Origin: Streptomyces cyaneofuscatus
Lineage (GTDB): Bacteria > Actinomycetota > Actinomycetes > Streptomycetales > Streptomycetaceae
Length of the DNA: 64,000 nt
NCBI RefSeq assembly: GCF_000718135.1
Contig: NZ_JOEM01000024.1
Span: forward strand, 42,413 to 106,412
Direction: 5' to 3'
Shown: positions 7,963-15,489 of the stretch, in pieces
Numbering within the stretch: position 1 is the stretch's first letter
Layout: each line of letters starts with the position of its first letter
The notes under the pieces: model-generated
Databases searched by the model: none
Seen by the model: only the letters and a program-made list of their open reading frames with translations
What the model was told of the DNA's origin: nothing
Translations under genes and position numbers: made by a program

Positions 7963-10900
7963 ATGGCCATCAATGACGTCGACCAGACGGAACGTGATAC
8001 CGCCGGAGAACAGAGCCTCCCTCATCTCCTTCTGCGGCAGGTGCGGGACCATCCCGACCGCACAGCTGTCGTTCAAGGGGACGAGCACCTCAGCTACCGC
8101 GACCTTGCCGCCCACAGTTCGGTCATCGCGGATTATCTGCTGAATCTCGGGATCGTTCCCGATGATTCCGTCGGGATCTTCGTCGAACCGTCGATCGAAT
8201 TGATGACGAGCATCTGGGGCGTCCTCCTCGCGGGCGGCGCCTACCTCCCGCTCTCGCCCGAATACCCGGAAGAACGCCTGCGCTACATGATCGAGGACTC
8301 CGGGGTGCGCGTGGTCATCGCGTCGGAGGAGCTCAGGCCGAGACTTTCCCTGCTGGCCCCGCCCGGCACCATGGTCATCAGCCCGGCCGGCGCGGCGGCG
8401 GCCCGTACCTCCGCCGGCCCGCCGCCCGCGTGGACGGTGCCCGCGGACCTCACGCCGGCTCATCTCGCGTACGTCATCTACACCTCGGGCAGCACGGGAA
8501 AGCCGAAGGGCGTGATGATCGAGCAGCGCGGCATCGTCAACCAGATGCGCTGGCTGGCGGAGTCCGGGGTGCTGGACCGCTCGACCACCGTCCTGCAGAA
8601 GACGCCGATGAGCTTCGACGCGGCGCAGTGGGAGATCCTCGCCCCCGCCTGCGGAAGCACGGTCGTCGTGGGCGGTCCCGGCCTGTACCGCGACCCCGAA
8701 AGAATCATCGACACCGTCATCAGGCACCGGGTCACCGCACTGCAGTGCGTCCCCACACTGTTGCAGGCGCTTCTGGACACCGACGACTTCCGCACCTGCA
8801 CCTCGCTCACCCGGGTCTTCAGCGGCGGCGAAGCGCTTTCCCGGAACCTCGCGCAGAAATTCGTGGAGACGCTGCCCGGGAGCGCGCTGACCAATCTGTA
8901 CGGGCCGACCGAGACCACGGTCAACGCATCGGCTTTCACGGTCGACCGACGAACGCTCGCCGAGGGCCCGCAGGTCATCTCCATCGGCAGGCCGGTCCGG
9001 GGAACCCGGTTCCATATTCTCGACAAGCACCGCAATCCGGTGGGTTCCGGTGAAGTCGGCGAGCTCCACATCGAGGGAGTCCAGCTCGCCCGCGGATATC
9101 TGAACCGGCCGGACCTGACCGCGGAAAGATTCATCGAGCACACCGTCGACGGTGAAGACGTCCCGGTCAGGCTGTACCGGACGGGAGACCTCGCCCACCG
9201 GGACGACGACGGTGCCGCCCATTTCGCCGGCCGGGCGGACAATCAGATCAAGCTGCGCGGATTCAGGGTCGAACTGGACGAGATACGGCTGGCGATCGAG
9301 ACCCACGACTGGGTCAAGAATGCCGCGGTCCTCGTCAAGGAGGACACCTCCACCGGATTCCAGAACCTGATCGCCTGCATCGAGCTGAGCCCCAAGGAAG
9401 CGGCGCTGATGGACCAGGGCCGTCACGGCGCCCACCATCAGTCCAAGGAGAGCAAGCTCCAGGTGAGGGCCCAGCTCGCGAATCCGGGTGTGCGGGAGGA
9501 CCAGGACGCCGACGGCAGGGTGACGGTCGATCTCCCCGGCGCGGTCCCCACCCCCGAGCAGCGGCAGCTCGCCTTCGGCCGGAAGACCTACCGGTCCTTC
9601 GACGGCGGTGACGTCACCGCGGCCGACCTTCTCGCCCTGCTCGCGGGACCCGACGGACCCGACGGACCCCACGAGCCCGCCGGGGCATCCCGGGACGTCG
9701 GCGCGCTGGACCTGGCCGAGCTCGGTGAACTCCTGCGCAACTTCGGGCAGTTCATCAGCGAGGAACGTCTCCTGCCGAAGTACGCCTACGCGTCACCGGG
9801 CGCCCTGTACGCGACCCAGCTCTACCTGGAAGCCGACGGCATCCCCTTCCTGCGCCCCGGATTCCACTACTACCACCCGGTGGAGCACCGGCTGATCCTG
9901 ATCAGCCCGAAGCCGGAGACCCCGGGGGCGGCGGCGCGGATCAGGCTGCACTTCGTGGGAAAGCGCCGGGCCATCGAGCCCGTCTACAAGAACAACATCG
10001 CCGAGGTCCTGGAGATAGAGGCGGGCCACATGGCCGGTCTCTTCGACCGGGTGCTCCCCGCCTACGGACTCGGCCTGGCGACAGGGACGTACGAACCGGC
10101 CACCCTGGACCGGCTGGACTGCGCCGACGAGGACTTCTACCTCGGGACGTTCGAGGTGCTCCCGCTCACCGCCGTACGCCCCGGACCCCCCGCCGAGATC
10201 TACGTCCAGGCGCACGCCGACAAGGTCGCCGGTCTGCCCGAGGGCCAGTACCGGTACCGGAACCGTGGGCTCGAACGGATCTCGGACGCGCTGATCCACA
10301 AGAGACATGTCATCGCGATCAATCAGCAGGTGTACGAGAGGTCCTCGTTCGGGATCACCGTCATCAGCCGCGCACGGGAGACGTGGCTCGACTACATCGA
10401 TCTCGGCCGGGCGCTCCAGCACCTCCAGATGAACGACCTCCACATCGGGCTGATGTCCGCCGGATACAGCTCGAAGACCGGACACGACCTGCCGGCCGCG
10501 GTCAGGATGACGGGCATTCTCGGGGCTCTGGGGGAGAAGGCCGGAGCGTCGTACTTCTCCGTGGGCGGGCGCATCAGCGAGGGGCAGCTGCGCAGCGAGG
10601 GAATGCGCGAGGACATCGTGCACATGAAGGGGCCGGCGGAGATCGTCCGGGAGGATCTCAGCCGCTTTCTGCCCGACTACATGATGCCGAACCGGGTCGT
10701 CGTCATGGACGCACTTCCCCTCTCCGCCAACGGAAAGATCGATGCGAAGGCGCTCGCGTCCTCGGAGCGGATCGCCGCCGCGACCACCGATCGCGTCTTC
10801 GTCGCACCCCGGACGAGGACCGAGGAGCGGGTCCGGGACATCTGGGAGAAGGTGATGAAGCGCGACGGCACCTCGGTGCACGACGACTTCTTCGCCTCCG

Positions 10901-12093
10901 GCGGAAATTCCCTCCTGGCCGTCGGCCTCGTCAACAGGATCAACCGGGAGTTCGGGAGCTCGCTGCCGCTCCAGATCCTGTTCGAGTCGCCGACCGTCGA
11001 GAAACTCGCCCTCGCGCTCGAAAGCACCGACACCGAACCCGCCTCGCGGCTCGTGCGCCTCCATTCCGAAAGCACCGGAAATCCGGTGTTCTGCTGGCCG
11101 GGCCTCGGCGGCTACACCATGAACCTGCGGTTCCTCGCCGGGGAACTGGACATCGGCCGCCCGTTCCACGGAGTGCAGTCCTACGGAATCAACCCGGGGG
11201 AAATCCCTTACGCCACCATCCAGGAGATGGCCGCCGCGGATGTGCGTGCCATCCGGCGGCTGCAGAGAACGGGCCCGTACACGTTATGGGGGTACTCCTT
11301 CGGCGCCCGCGTGGCCTTCGAGGCCGCCCACCAGATCGAGCAGGCGGGCGGGACGGTCGAGAACCTCTTCCTGCTGGCCCCCGGATCCCCCGTCATCCCG
11401 CAGACGAACGCCGACTCCCTCGCGCACGGCGACGACCCCGTCTACACCAACAAGGCGTATGTGCGCATCCTCCACTCCGTCTTCGCCGGCACCATCACCG
11501 GCGAGGAGGCGGACGCCTGCGTGGCGTACGCCGAGGACGACGACAGCTTCACGGAATTCATCCGTGCGGAACGGCCGGACCTCGACACCGAACTGGTGAA
11601 GAGAATCATCCAGGTGGTCCGCCGCACCTTCTCCCTCCGCTACACCTTCGAGGAACTCCGGGAACGGAGGATCAAGGCACCGGTCACGATCTTCAAGGCG
11701 CGCGGTGACGACTATTCGTTCATCGAGAGCAGCCAGGGATATTCCGAGGTGGAGCCCGATGTGGTCGAACTTTCGAGCGGGCACTACACCATGCTCAGAA
11801 GCCCCGGACTGAAGGAACTGGTCCAGCAGATCCGCCACCGTATCTCCGCGAGGAAAGAGGAAACCGTCGTGCCGCACGTCAACATCAAATTCTTCCCCGT
11901 CCCCCTCAGCGAGGACCAGCGTTCGGAGCTGGTGGAGGCGGTCACCAGGGCGGTGAAAAGCGCCTTCCGCTGCGACGAGGGAGTGATATCGGTCGCCCTC
12001 GAACCGGTGGAGAAAGAGGTGTGGAACGAACGCGTCTACCTGCCGGAGATAGTGCAGCGAAAGGACCTGCTGCACAAGACACCGAACTACTGA
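7963..12093 (+). CDS. indC: Indigoidine synthetase-type NRPS (A-Ox-T-TE) with C-terminal tautomerase domain
   Basis: 1376 aa. Domain order: adenylation (A3 YTSGSTGKPKG at about 173-183; A8 KLRGFRVELDE near 430), an SagB/nitroreductase-like oxidase inserted in the A domain (about 525-880), A10 LPLSANGKID ending with Lys925, carrier Ser983 in GGNSLL, thioesterase Ser1112 in GYSFG with His1274, and a tautomerase-like domain from 1304. This is the architecture of IndC/BpsA, which cyclises and oxidises L-glutamine to the blue pigment indigoidine. Specificity positions read D219 A220 W223 Q261 V285 S287 L312 V320 N321 K925, close to what I recall for glutamine-activating BpsA. IndC/BpsA are about 1280 aa and end after the TE; the extra ~73 residues here are unusual. 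It is divergent from the LuxR gene, with the EamA gene 48 bp downstream. Indigoidine-type chemistry is a strong inference; the final product is unknown. Confidence 0.9.
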   Translation: MAINDVDQTERDTAGEQSLPHLLLRQVRDHPDRTAVVQGDEHLSYRDLAAHSSVIADYLLNLGIVPDDSVGIFVEPSIELMTSIWGVLLAGGAYLPLSPEYPEERLRYMIEDSGVRVVIASEELRPRLSLLAPPGTMVISPAGAAAARTSAGPPPAWTVPADLTPAHLAYVIYTSGSTGKPKGVMIEQRGIVNQMRWLAESGVLDRSTTVLQKTPMSFDAAQWEILAPACGSTVVVGGPGLYRDPERIIDTVIRHRVTALQCVPTLLQALLDTDDFRTCTSLTRVFSGGEALSRNLAQKFVETLPGSALTNLYGPTETTVNASAFTVDRRTLAEGPQVISIGRPVRGTRFHILDKHRNPVGSGEVGELHIEGVQLARGYLNRPDLTAERFIEHTVDGEDVPVRLYRTGDLAHRDDDGAAHFAGRADNQIKLRGFRVELDEIRLAIETHDWVKNAAVLVKEDTSTGFQNLIACIELSPKEAALMDQGRHGAHHQSKESKLQVRAQLANPGVREDQDADGRVTVDLPGAVPTPEQRQLAFGRKTYRSFDGGDVTAADLLALLAGPDGPDGPHEPAGASRDVGALDLAELGELLRNFGQFISEERLLPKYAYASPGALYATQLYLEADGIPFLRPGFHYYHPVEHRLILISPKPETPGAAARIRLHFVGKRRAIEPVYKNNIAEVLEIEAGHMAGLFDRVLPAYGLGLATGTYEPATLDRLDCADEDFYLGTFEVLPLTAVRPGPPAEIYVQAHADKVAGLPEGQYRYRNRGLERISDALIHKRHVIAINQQVYERSSFGITVISRARETWLDYIDLGRALQHLQMNDLHIGLMSAGYSSKTGHDLPAAVRMTGILGALGEKAGASYFSVGGRISEGQLRSEGMREDIVHMKGPAEIVREDLSRFLPDYMMPNRVVVMDALPLSANGKIDAKALASSERIAAATTDRVFVAPRTRTEERVRDIWEKVMKRDGTSVHDDFFASGGNSLLAVGLVNRINREFGSSLPLQILFESPTVEKLALALESTDTEPASRLVRLHSESTGNPVFCWPGLGGYTMNLRFLAGELDIGRPFHGVQSYGINPGEIPYATIQEMAAADVRAIRRLQRTGPYTLWGYSFGARVAFEAAHQIEQAGGTVENLFLLAPGSPVIPQTNADSLAHGDDPVYTNKAYVRILHSVFAGTITGEEADACVAYAEDDDSFTEFIRAERPDLDTELVKRIIQVVRRTFSLRYTFEELRERRIKAPVTIFKARGDDYSFIESSQGYSEVEPDVVELSSGHYTMLRSPGLKELVQQIRHRISARKEETVVPHVNIKFFPVPLSEDQRSELVEAVTRAVKSAFRCDEGVISVALEPVEKEVWNERVYLPEIVQRKDLLHKTPNY
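11869..12093 (+). CDS. Possible independently translated tautomerase (internal start in the NRPS gene)
   Basis: The last 74 codons of the NRPS frame, starting at the GTG 11869-11871, match a complete PptA/4-oxalocrotonate tautomerase subunit in length and layout: Pro directly after the start, then HVNIKFFPVPLSEDQ, an amphipathic helix, GVISVALEPVEKEVW, and a C-terminal LLHKTPNY. This superfamily uses a free N-terminal proline as catalytic base, exposed after removal of fMet. As an internal residue of the NRPS (Pro1304) it could not work that way. AGAGGAA lies 6-8 nt upstream of the GTG, a proper ribosome site. Either the domain is also made separately from this start, or two once-separate genes have fused. 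Seen: start, SD and Pro. Inferred: separate translation. Confidence 0.5.
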   Translation: MPHVNIKFFPVPLSEDQRSELVEAVTRAVKSAFRCDEGVISVALEPVEKEVWNERVYLPEIVQRKDLLHKTPNY

Positions 12094-12141
12094 GGTGTTC
12101 GGTGAAACACGAATGAATTCCGTATCCCAAAGGGAGGGTGC

Positions 12142-13131
12142 ATGAAGAACGCAACCGTCGGCCGGTTCCTGCTGCTGGCATTTCTGTGGGGAGGCAGCTT
12201 CACCTTCATCAAGGTGTCCCTGGACGGGCTGACCCCCGGTCAGCTCGTGCTCAGCCGACTGGTGCTCGGCGCCGCCGTGCTGCTCGCCATCGTCGCGTTC
12301 CGCAAGATCGGCCTTCCCCGGTCCGCCGGCGTCTGGGGCCATGTCGCCGCCGCGGCCCTCTTCGGCAACGTCATCCCGTTCCTGCTGCTCTCCTACGGCG
12401 AACAGACCACCGGGGCCGGGATCGCGGGCGTCCTCATCGGGGCGACCCCGCTGCTGACCCTGACGATCGCGGCCGCGGCGCTGCCCACCGAGCGGGCGAC
12501 CCGGCGCAAGGTGCTCGGCCTCCTCATCGGATTCGCCGGTGTGGTGGTCCTGATCGGGCCGTGGACCGACGCCCTCGGCTCCTTCGGCGGCCAGCTCGCC
12601 TGCCTCGGCGCCGCACTCAGTTACGCGTGCGGCTTCGTCTACGTACGCAAGTTCCTCTCCCCGCTCGGTCTCGCCCCGATGGCCGCCGCGGCCTCCCAGC
12701 TCCTGGCCGCGACCGTGCTGCAGGCCGTCGTCACCCCCTTCCTCACCTGGCACACCCCGGAGTTCACCCTCAAGGTGACGCTCAGCATCGTCGCGCTCGG
12801 CCTGTTCAGCACCGGCCTGGCGTACGTGCTGTACTTCCGGCTCATCGGCGACGTCGGCGCCACCACCGCGTCGGCCGTGAACTACGTGGTCCCGGTCGCC
12901 TCCGTGCTCATCGGCGTGGTGGCGCTCGGCGAGTCCGTCACCTGGAACCTGCTGGTCGGCGGCCTGGTCGTGCTCGCGGGTGTGGCGTACGCGGAGAACC
13001 GGCTGCGGCAGCTCCGCTCCAAGGAACCCGCGCCGGCGGCTCCGTCGGCGGCCTCCGAAGCCGAGACCGGAGCCGCGGCGGCCGAGCCGGTCGCGGGCAG
13101 CCGCCGGAGCGGCGCGGAGGAACCGCGGTGA
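12142..13131 (+). CDS. EamA/DMT-family membrane exporter
   Basis: 329 aa, ATG after AGGGAGGGTGC. Ten hydrophobic segments in two EamA repeats; the N-terminus FLLLAFLWGGSFTFIKVSL is the classical first DMT helix, and the second repeat starts near CLGAALSYACGFVYVRK. Well-studied family members (YdeD/EamA, RhtA) export cysteine, O-acetylserine, threonine or purine analogues. The stop codon overlaps the start of the serine acetyltransferase gene (GTGA), so the two are translationally coupled. Its position between an NRPS and O-acetylserine enzymes suggests export of an amino-acid-like product, or relief of O-acetylserine/cysteine excess. The C-terminal ~50 residues are an Ala/Glu-rich cytoplasmic tail. 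Confidence 0.85.
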   Translation: MKNATVGRFLLLAFLWGGSFTFIKVSLDGLTPGQLVLSRLVLGAAVLLAIVAFRKIGLPRSAGVWGHVAAAALFGNVIPFLLLSYGEQTTGAGIAGVLIGATPLLTLTIAAAALPTERATRRKVLGLLIGFAGVVVLIGPWTDALGSFGGQLACLGAALSYACGFVYVRKFLSPLGLAPMAAAASQLLAATVLQAVVTPFLTWHTPEFTLKVTLSIVALGLFSTGLAYVLYFRLIGDVGATTASAVNYVVPVASVLIGVVALGESVTWNLLVGGLVVLAGVAYAENRLRQLRSKEPAPAAPSAASEAETGAAAAEPVAGSRRSGAEEPR

Positions 13132-13745
13132 GCCCGCCCGGGCTCTACCGCCGGGCGGTCGGCGACCTCGACATGATCAGGTCACGCGACCCGTCGGTGC
13201 ACTCGCGCACCGAGGCCCTCCTGCACCCCGCCGTCCCCGCCGTCTGGGGCCACCGCGTCGCGCACCGGCTGCACCGGCGGGGGCTGCGCCGCACCGCGCG
13301 GCTCGTCTCCGTCGCCGCGCGGCTGGCGTCGGGCGGGATCGAGATCCACCCCGGTGCCCGGATCGGCCGCGGCTTCTTCGTCGACCACGGCGCGGGAGTG
13401 GTGATCGGCGAGACCGCCGTCGTCGGCGACGACGTCACGGTCTTCCACCAGGTCACGCTGGGCTCGGTCGGCTGGTGGCACGACGAGGCCCGGCCGCGGG
13501 ACGCGCGCCGCCACCCCGAGGTGGGCGACCGGGTGGTGATCGGCGCCAACGCCACCCTGCTCGGGCCGATCACCGTCGGGCACGACACCGTCGTCGGCGC
13601 CCAGGCCCTGGTCGTCCGCGATGTGCCGAGCCACTCCCGGGTGCTGGCACCGATGGCCGCCGTGCCACGCCCGCTCCGCACCCCGCAGCGGCCCCACCCG
13701 CCGCGAGGGACGAGGGAGGTGTCCGTCCTCTTCCCCTCCTGGTGA
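13128..13745 (+). CDS. cysE: Serine O-acetyltransferase
   Basis: 205 aa, GTG at 13128 overlapping the EamA stop; GGAGG at 13116-13120 fits. Makes O-acetyl-L-serine from serine and acetyl-CoA. The C-terminal half is a left-handed beta-helix of hexapeptide repeats (IEIHPGARIGRGFFVDHGAG, VVIGETAVVGDDVTVFHQVT) with the conserved Asp86-His87 pair and His107 of CysE. The N-terminal helical part is short, as in actinobacterial and cyanobacterial short forms. The usual GG loop after VTLG is replaced by SVGWWHDEARPRDARRHP, the same length class. It sits inside the NRPS-linked gene string and not with sulfate-assimilation genes, so it may feed O-acetylserine to a special pathway rather than bulk cysteine synthesis. 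Confidence 0.88.
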   Translation: MSPPGLYRRAVGDLDMIRSRDPSVHSRTEALLHPAVPAVWGHRVAHRLHRRGLRRTARLVSVAARLASGGIEIHPGARIGRGFFVDHGAGVVIGETAVVGDDVTVFHQVTLGSVGWWHDEARPRDARRHPEVGDRVVIGANATLLGPITVGHDTVVGAQALVVRDVPSHSRVLAPMAAVPRPLRTPQRPHPPRGTREVSVLFPSW

Positions 13746-13812
13746 CCCGGTCCTGGTGATCCCTCCGGGTGACCGTTCCTGGTGCCCCGCGCCGGGGTGA
13801 ACGCTCCTGGTG
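13737..13812 (+). repeat. Four copies of TCCTGGTG after the serine acetyltransferase gene
   Basis: TCCTGGTG occurs at 13737, 13751, 13777 and 13805, each followed by a C/G-rich, partly complementary stretch such as CCCCGCGCCGGGG. Spacings are 14, 26 and 28 bp. The first copy overlaps the end of the acetyltransferase gene; the array fills the gap before the cysteine synthase-like gene. The internal CCCCGCGCCGGGG can fold into small hairpins. Confidence 0.6.
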
Positions 13813-13868
13813 CCCCGCCCCCGGTGACCCGCGCCGGGGCGACCCGATCCACCGAAACGGAGAAGCCC

Positions 13869-14870
13869 ATGCCCGTCCCGGACCGACGCAGGCCCGCATC
13901 GTCGCTGGACGATCTGATCGGTTCCACCCCCACCATCCGGCTCGACCTGGGCGGGACGGCCTCCGGCACGACCGTCTACGCCAAGCTGGAAATGGCGAAC
14001 CCCCTCTCCAGCGTGAAGGACCGCACCGGGCTGTACATGCTGGAGGCGGCCGAGAAACGCGGTGAACTGATCCCCGGCCGCTCCACCGTCGTGGAGGCCA
14101 CCTCGGGGAACACCGGTATCTCGCTCGCCGCCCTGTGCGCCGCCCGGGGCTACACCTGCGTCATCGTGCTCCCGGACAACGCCACCAACGAACGGGTCCA
14201 GTTGCTGCGCGCGTTCGGCGCGGAGGTCGTCCGGACCCCCCACGAGCAGGGCTACACGGCGGCGATCGAGAAGGCCCAGGAGATCCACCGCGAGCGGCCG
14301 GGGTCCTGGTTCGCCTGCCAGCACGAGAACCCGGACAACGTAGCCGCGCACTACGCCACCACCGGACCGGAGATCTGGAACGACACCGAGGGCACGGTGG
14401 ACGTCCTGGTCTGCGGCGTCGGTACCGGAGGCACCCTGAGCGGCACCGCCCGCTACCTCAAGGAGCGGAACCCGGACCTCAGGGTGGTCGCGGTCGAGCC
14501 GGTGCGCTCTCCCGTCCTCAGCGAGGGCTGGGGCGGCCTGCACCGCATCCCGGGGCTCAACGGCGGGTTCGTCGCCGACACGACGGATGTCGGGGTGATC
14601 GACGAGGTCGTCACCGTCTCCGACGACGAGGCCTTCTCCACCGCACGTTTCCTGGCCCGCACGTTCGGCCTCCTGGTGGGCGTCTCCTCCGGAGCCGCGG
14701 CCCACGCCTGCCGCCTCCTGGCCGAGCGGCCCGACCACGCCGGCAAGACCATCGTCACGGTCTTCCCCGACACCGGCGAGAGATATCTGTCCCTGCTGGA
14801 GGCCGCCGCCGACGAGGAGTCGGCCGGCCAGGCGCGGGACACCGAAACCGTCGCGAAGATTGAGGAGTGA
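13869..14870 (+). CDS. cysK: Cysteine synthase-like PLP enzyme (O-acetylserine sulfhydrylase family)
   Basis: 333 aa, ATG after GGAG (13859-13862). A fold-type II PLP enzyme of the CysK/CBS family: PLP lysine Lys50 in NPLSSVKDRTG, substrate loop TSGNTG (78-83), phosphate loop GVGTGGTLSG and the C-terminal PDTGERYLS serine that contacts the pyridine nitrogen. It replaces the acetoxy group of O-acetylserine with a nucleophile, sulfide in the ordinary reaction. CysK usually has NP(G/A)xSVKDR; the Leu-Ser here is a mild change. The direct neighbour makes O-acetylserine, so the pair is a working unit. Other members use N- or O-heterocycles (plant mimosine and pyrazolylalanine synthases), Dap precursors or ureas; in this cluster such a non-sulfur nucleophile is possible. 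Confidence 0.88.
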   Translation: MPVPDRRRPASSLDDLIGSTPTIRLDLGGTASGTTVYAKLEMANPLSSVKDRTGLYMLEAAEKRGELIPGRSTVVEATSGNTGISLAALCAARGYTCVIVLPDNATNERVQLLRAFGAEVVRTPHEQGYTAAIEKAQEIHRERPGSWFACQHENPDNVAAHYATTGPEIWNDTEGTVDVLVCGVGTGGTLSGTARYLKERNPDLRVVAVEPVRSPVLSEGWGGLHRIPGLNGGFVADTTDVGVIDEVVTVSDDEAFSTARFLARTFGLLVGVSSGAAAHACRLLAERPDHAGKTIVTVFPDTGERYLSLLEAAADEESAGQARDTETVAKIEE

Positions 14871-14876
14871 GTCCGG

Positions 14877-15374
14877 ATGACCATGCTTCCCCGCATACTG
14901 CTGCCCGGTGAAGGCGAAGCGGTGCAGATAGGCACGACCACGAAGACCACGTTCAAGGCCGTCGGCCATGAGACCGACGACCGCCTCGGCCTCTTCGAGC
15001 ACCGCATGGAGCCGGGCGCCCCGGGCGCCTCGCCGCACATCCACCGCGAACAGCTCGAAGCCTTCTACGTCCTGGACGGTGTCGTCGAACTGCACCTGGA
15101 CGGGGAGACGTTCGCCGCGCCACCGGGCACCTACGTGAACGTCCCCGAGAACATGTCGCACGGGTTCCGCAACCCTTATCAGGACCAGGCGACCATGCTG
15201 ATCATCTTCACGCCCGCCATCAACCGCGAGGAGTACTTCCGGGGACTGGCCGAGCTGTACGCGGACGGGAACCGGCCCACCGAGGACGAGCTGCTCGACC
15301 TCATGGCCCGCTACGACCAGTTCGAACTGACCCTGGACGGGACGACCTCCCGCCCCGGGTGGGGCAGGCACTGA
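14877..15374 (+). CDS. Cupin-domain protein
   Basis: 165 aa, ATG 6 bp after the PLP enzyme stop, with GAGGAG upstream; a second in-frame ATG lies two codons later. A single cupin barrel with the metal-binding pattern His54-x-His56, Glu61 and His95 (SPHIHREQLEAFYVLDG ... NMSHGFRN). Such small metal cupins act as isomerases, dioxygenases or product-binding proteins. It is clearly the last gene of the NRPS-linked operon: a 13-bp-stem terminator follows it at 15387. A tailoring role, such as cyclisation or oxygenation of the NRPS-derived heterocycle, is inference; no closer family assignment is possible by eye. Confidence 0.8.
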   Translation: MTMLPRILLPGEGEAVQIGTTTKTTFKAVGHETDDRLGLFEHRMEPGAPGASPHIHREQLEAFYVLDGVVELHLDGETFAAPPGTYVNVPENMSHGFRNPYQDQATMLIIFTPAINREEYFRGLAELYADGNRPTEDELLDLMARYDQFELTLDGTTSRPGWGRH

Positions 15375-15386
15375 CCCATGCCGCTC

Positions 15387-15422
15387 CCGGTGGGCCTCCG
15401 CCCCTCAGGGGAGGCCCACCGG
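15387..15422. terminator. Terminator hairpin after the cupin gene
   Basis: A perfect 13-bp stem (15387-15399 with 15410-15422) and a 10-nt loop lie 12 bp after the cupin stop and before the convergent LLM oxidoreductase gene. It probably ends the biosynthetic operon. Confidence 0.8.
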
Positions 15423-15441
15423 ACGCACCGCAGACCCCGGA

Positions 15442-15489
15442 CCGGCCGTGCGCCCCTCACCCGGCCGTGCGCCCCTCACCCGGCCGTGA
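15442..15489. repeat. 19-bp tandem repeat at the 3' end of the LLM oxidoreductase gene
   Basis: CCGGCCGTGCGCCCCTCAC is present at 15442-15460 and 15461-15479, with a third partial copy at 15480-15489. The stop codon of the oxidoreductase (15476-15478) lies in the second copy. Confidence 0.8.

Noticed and set aside
13737-13850. CRISPR-like array
   Set aside because: Repeats are 8 bp with unequal spacing, and there are no cas genes.
13182-15371. A 729-codon minus-strand frame across cysE, cysK and the cupin gene
   Set aside because: The plus-strand genes have complete catalytic motifs; the antisense frame has none.
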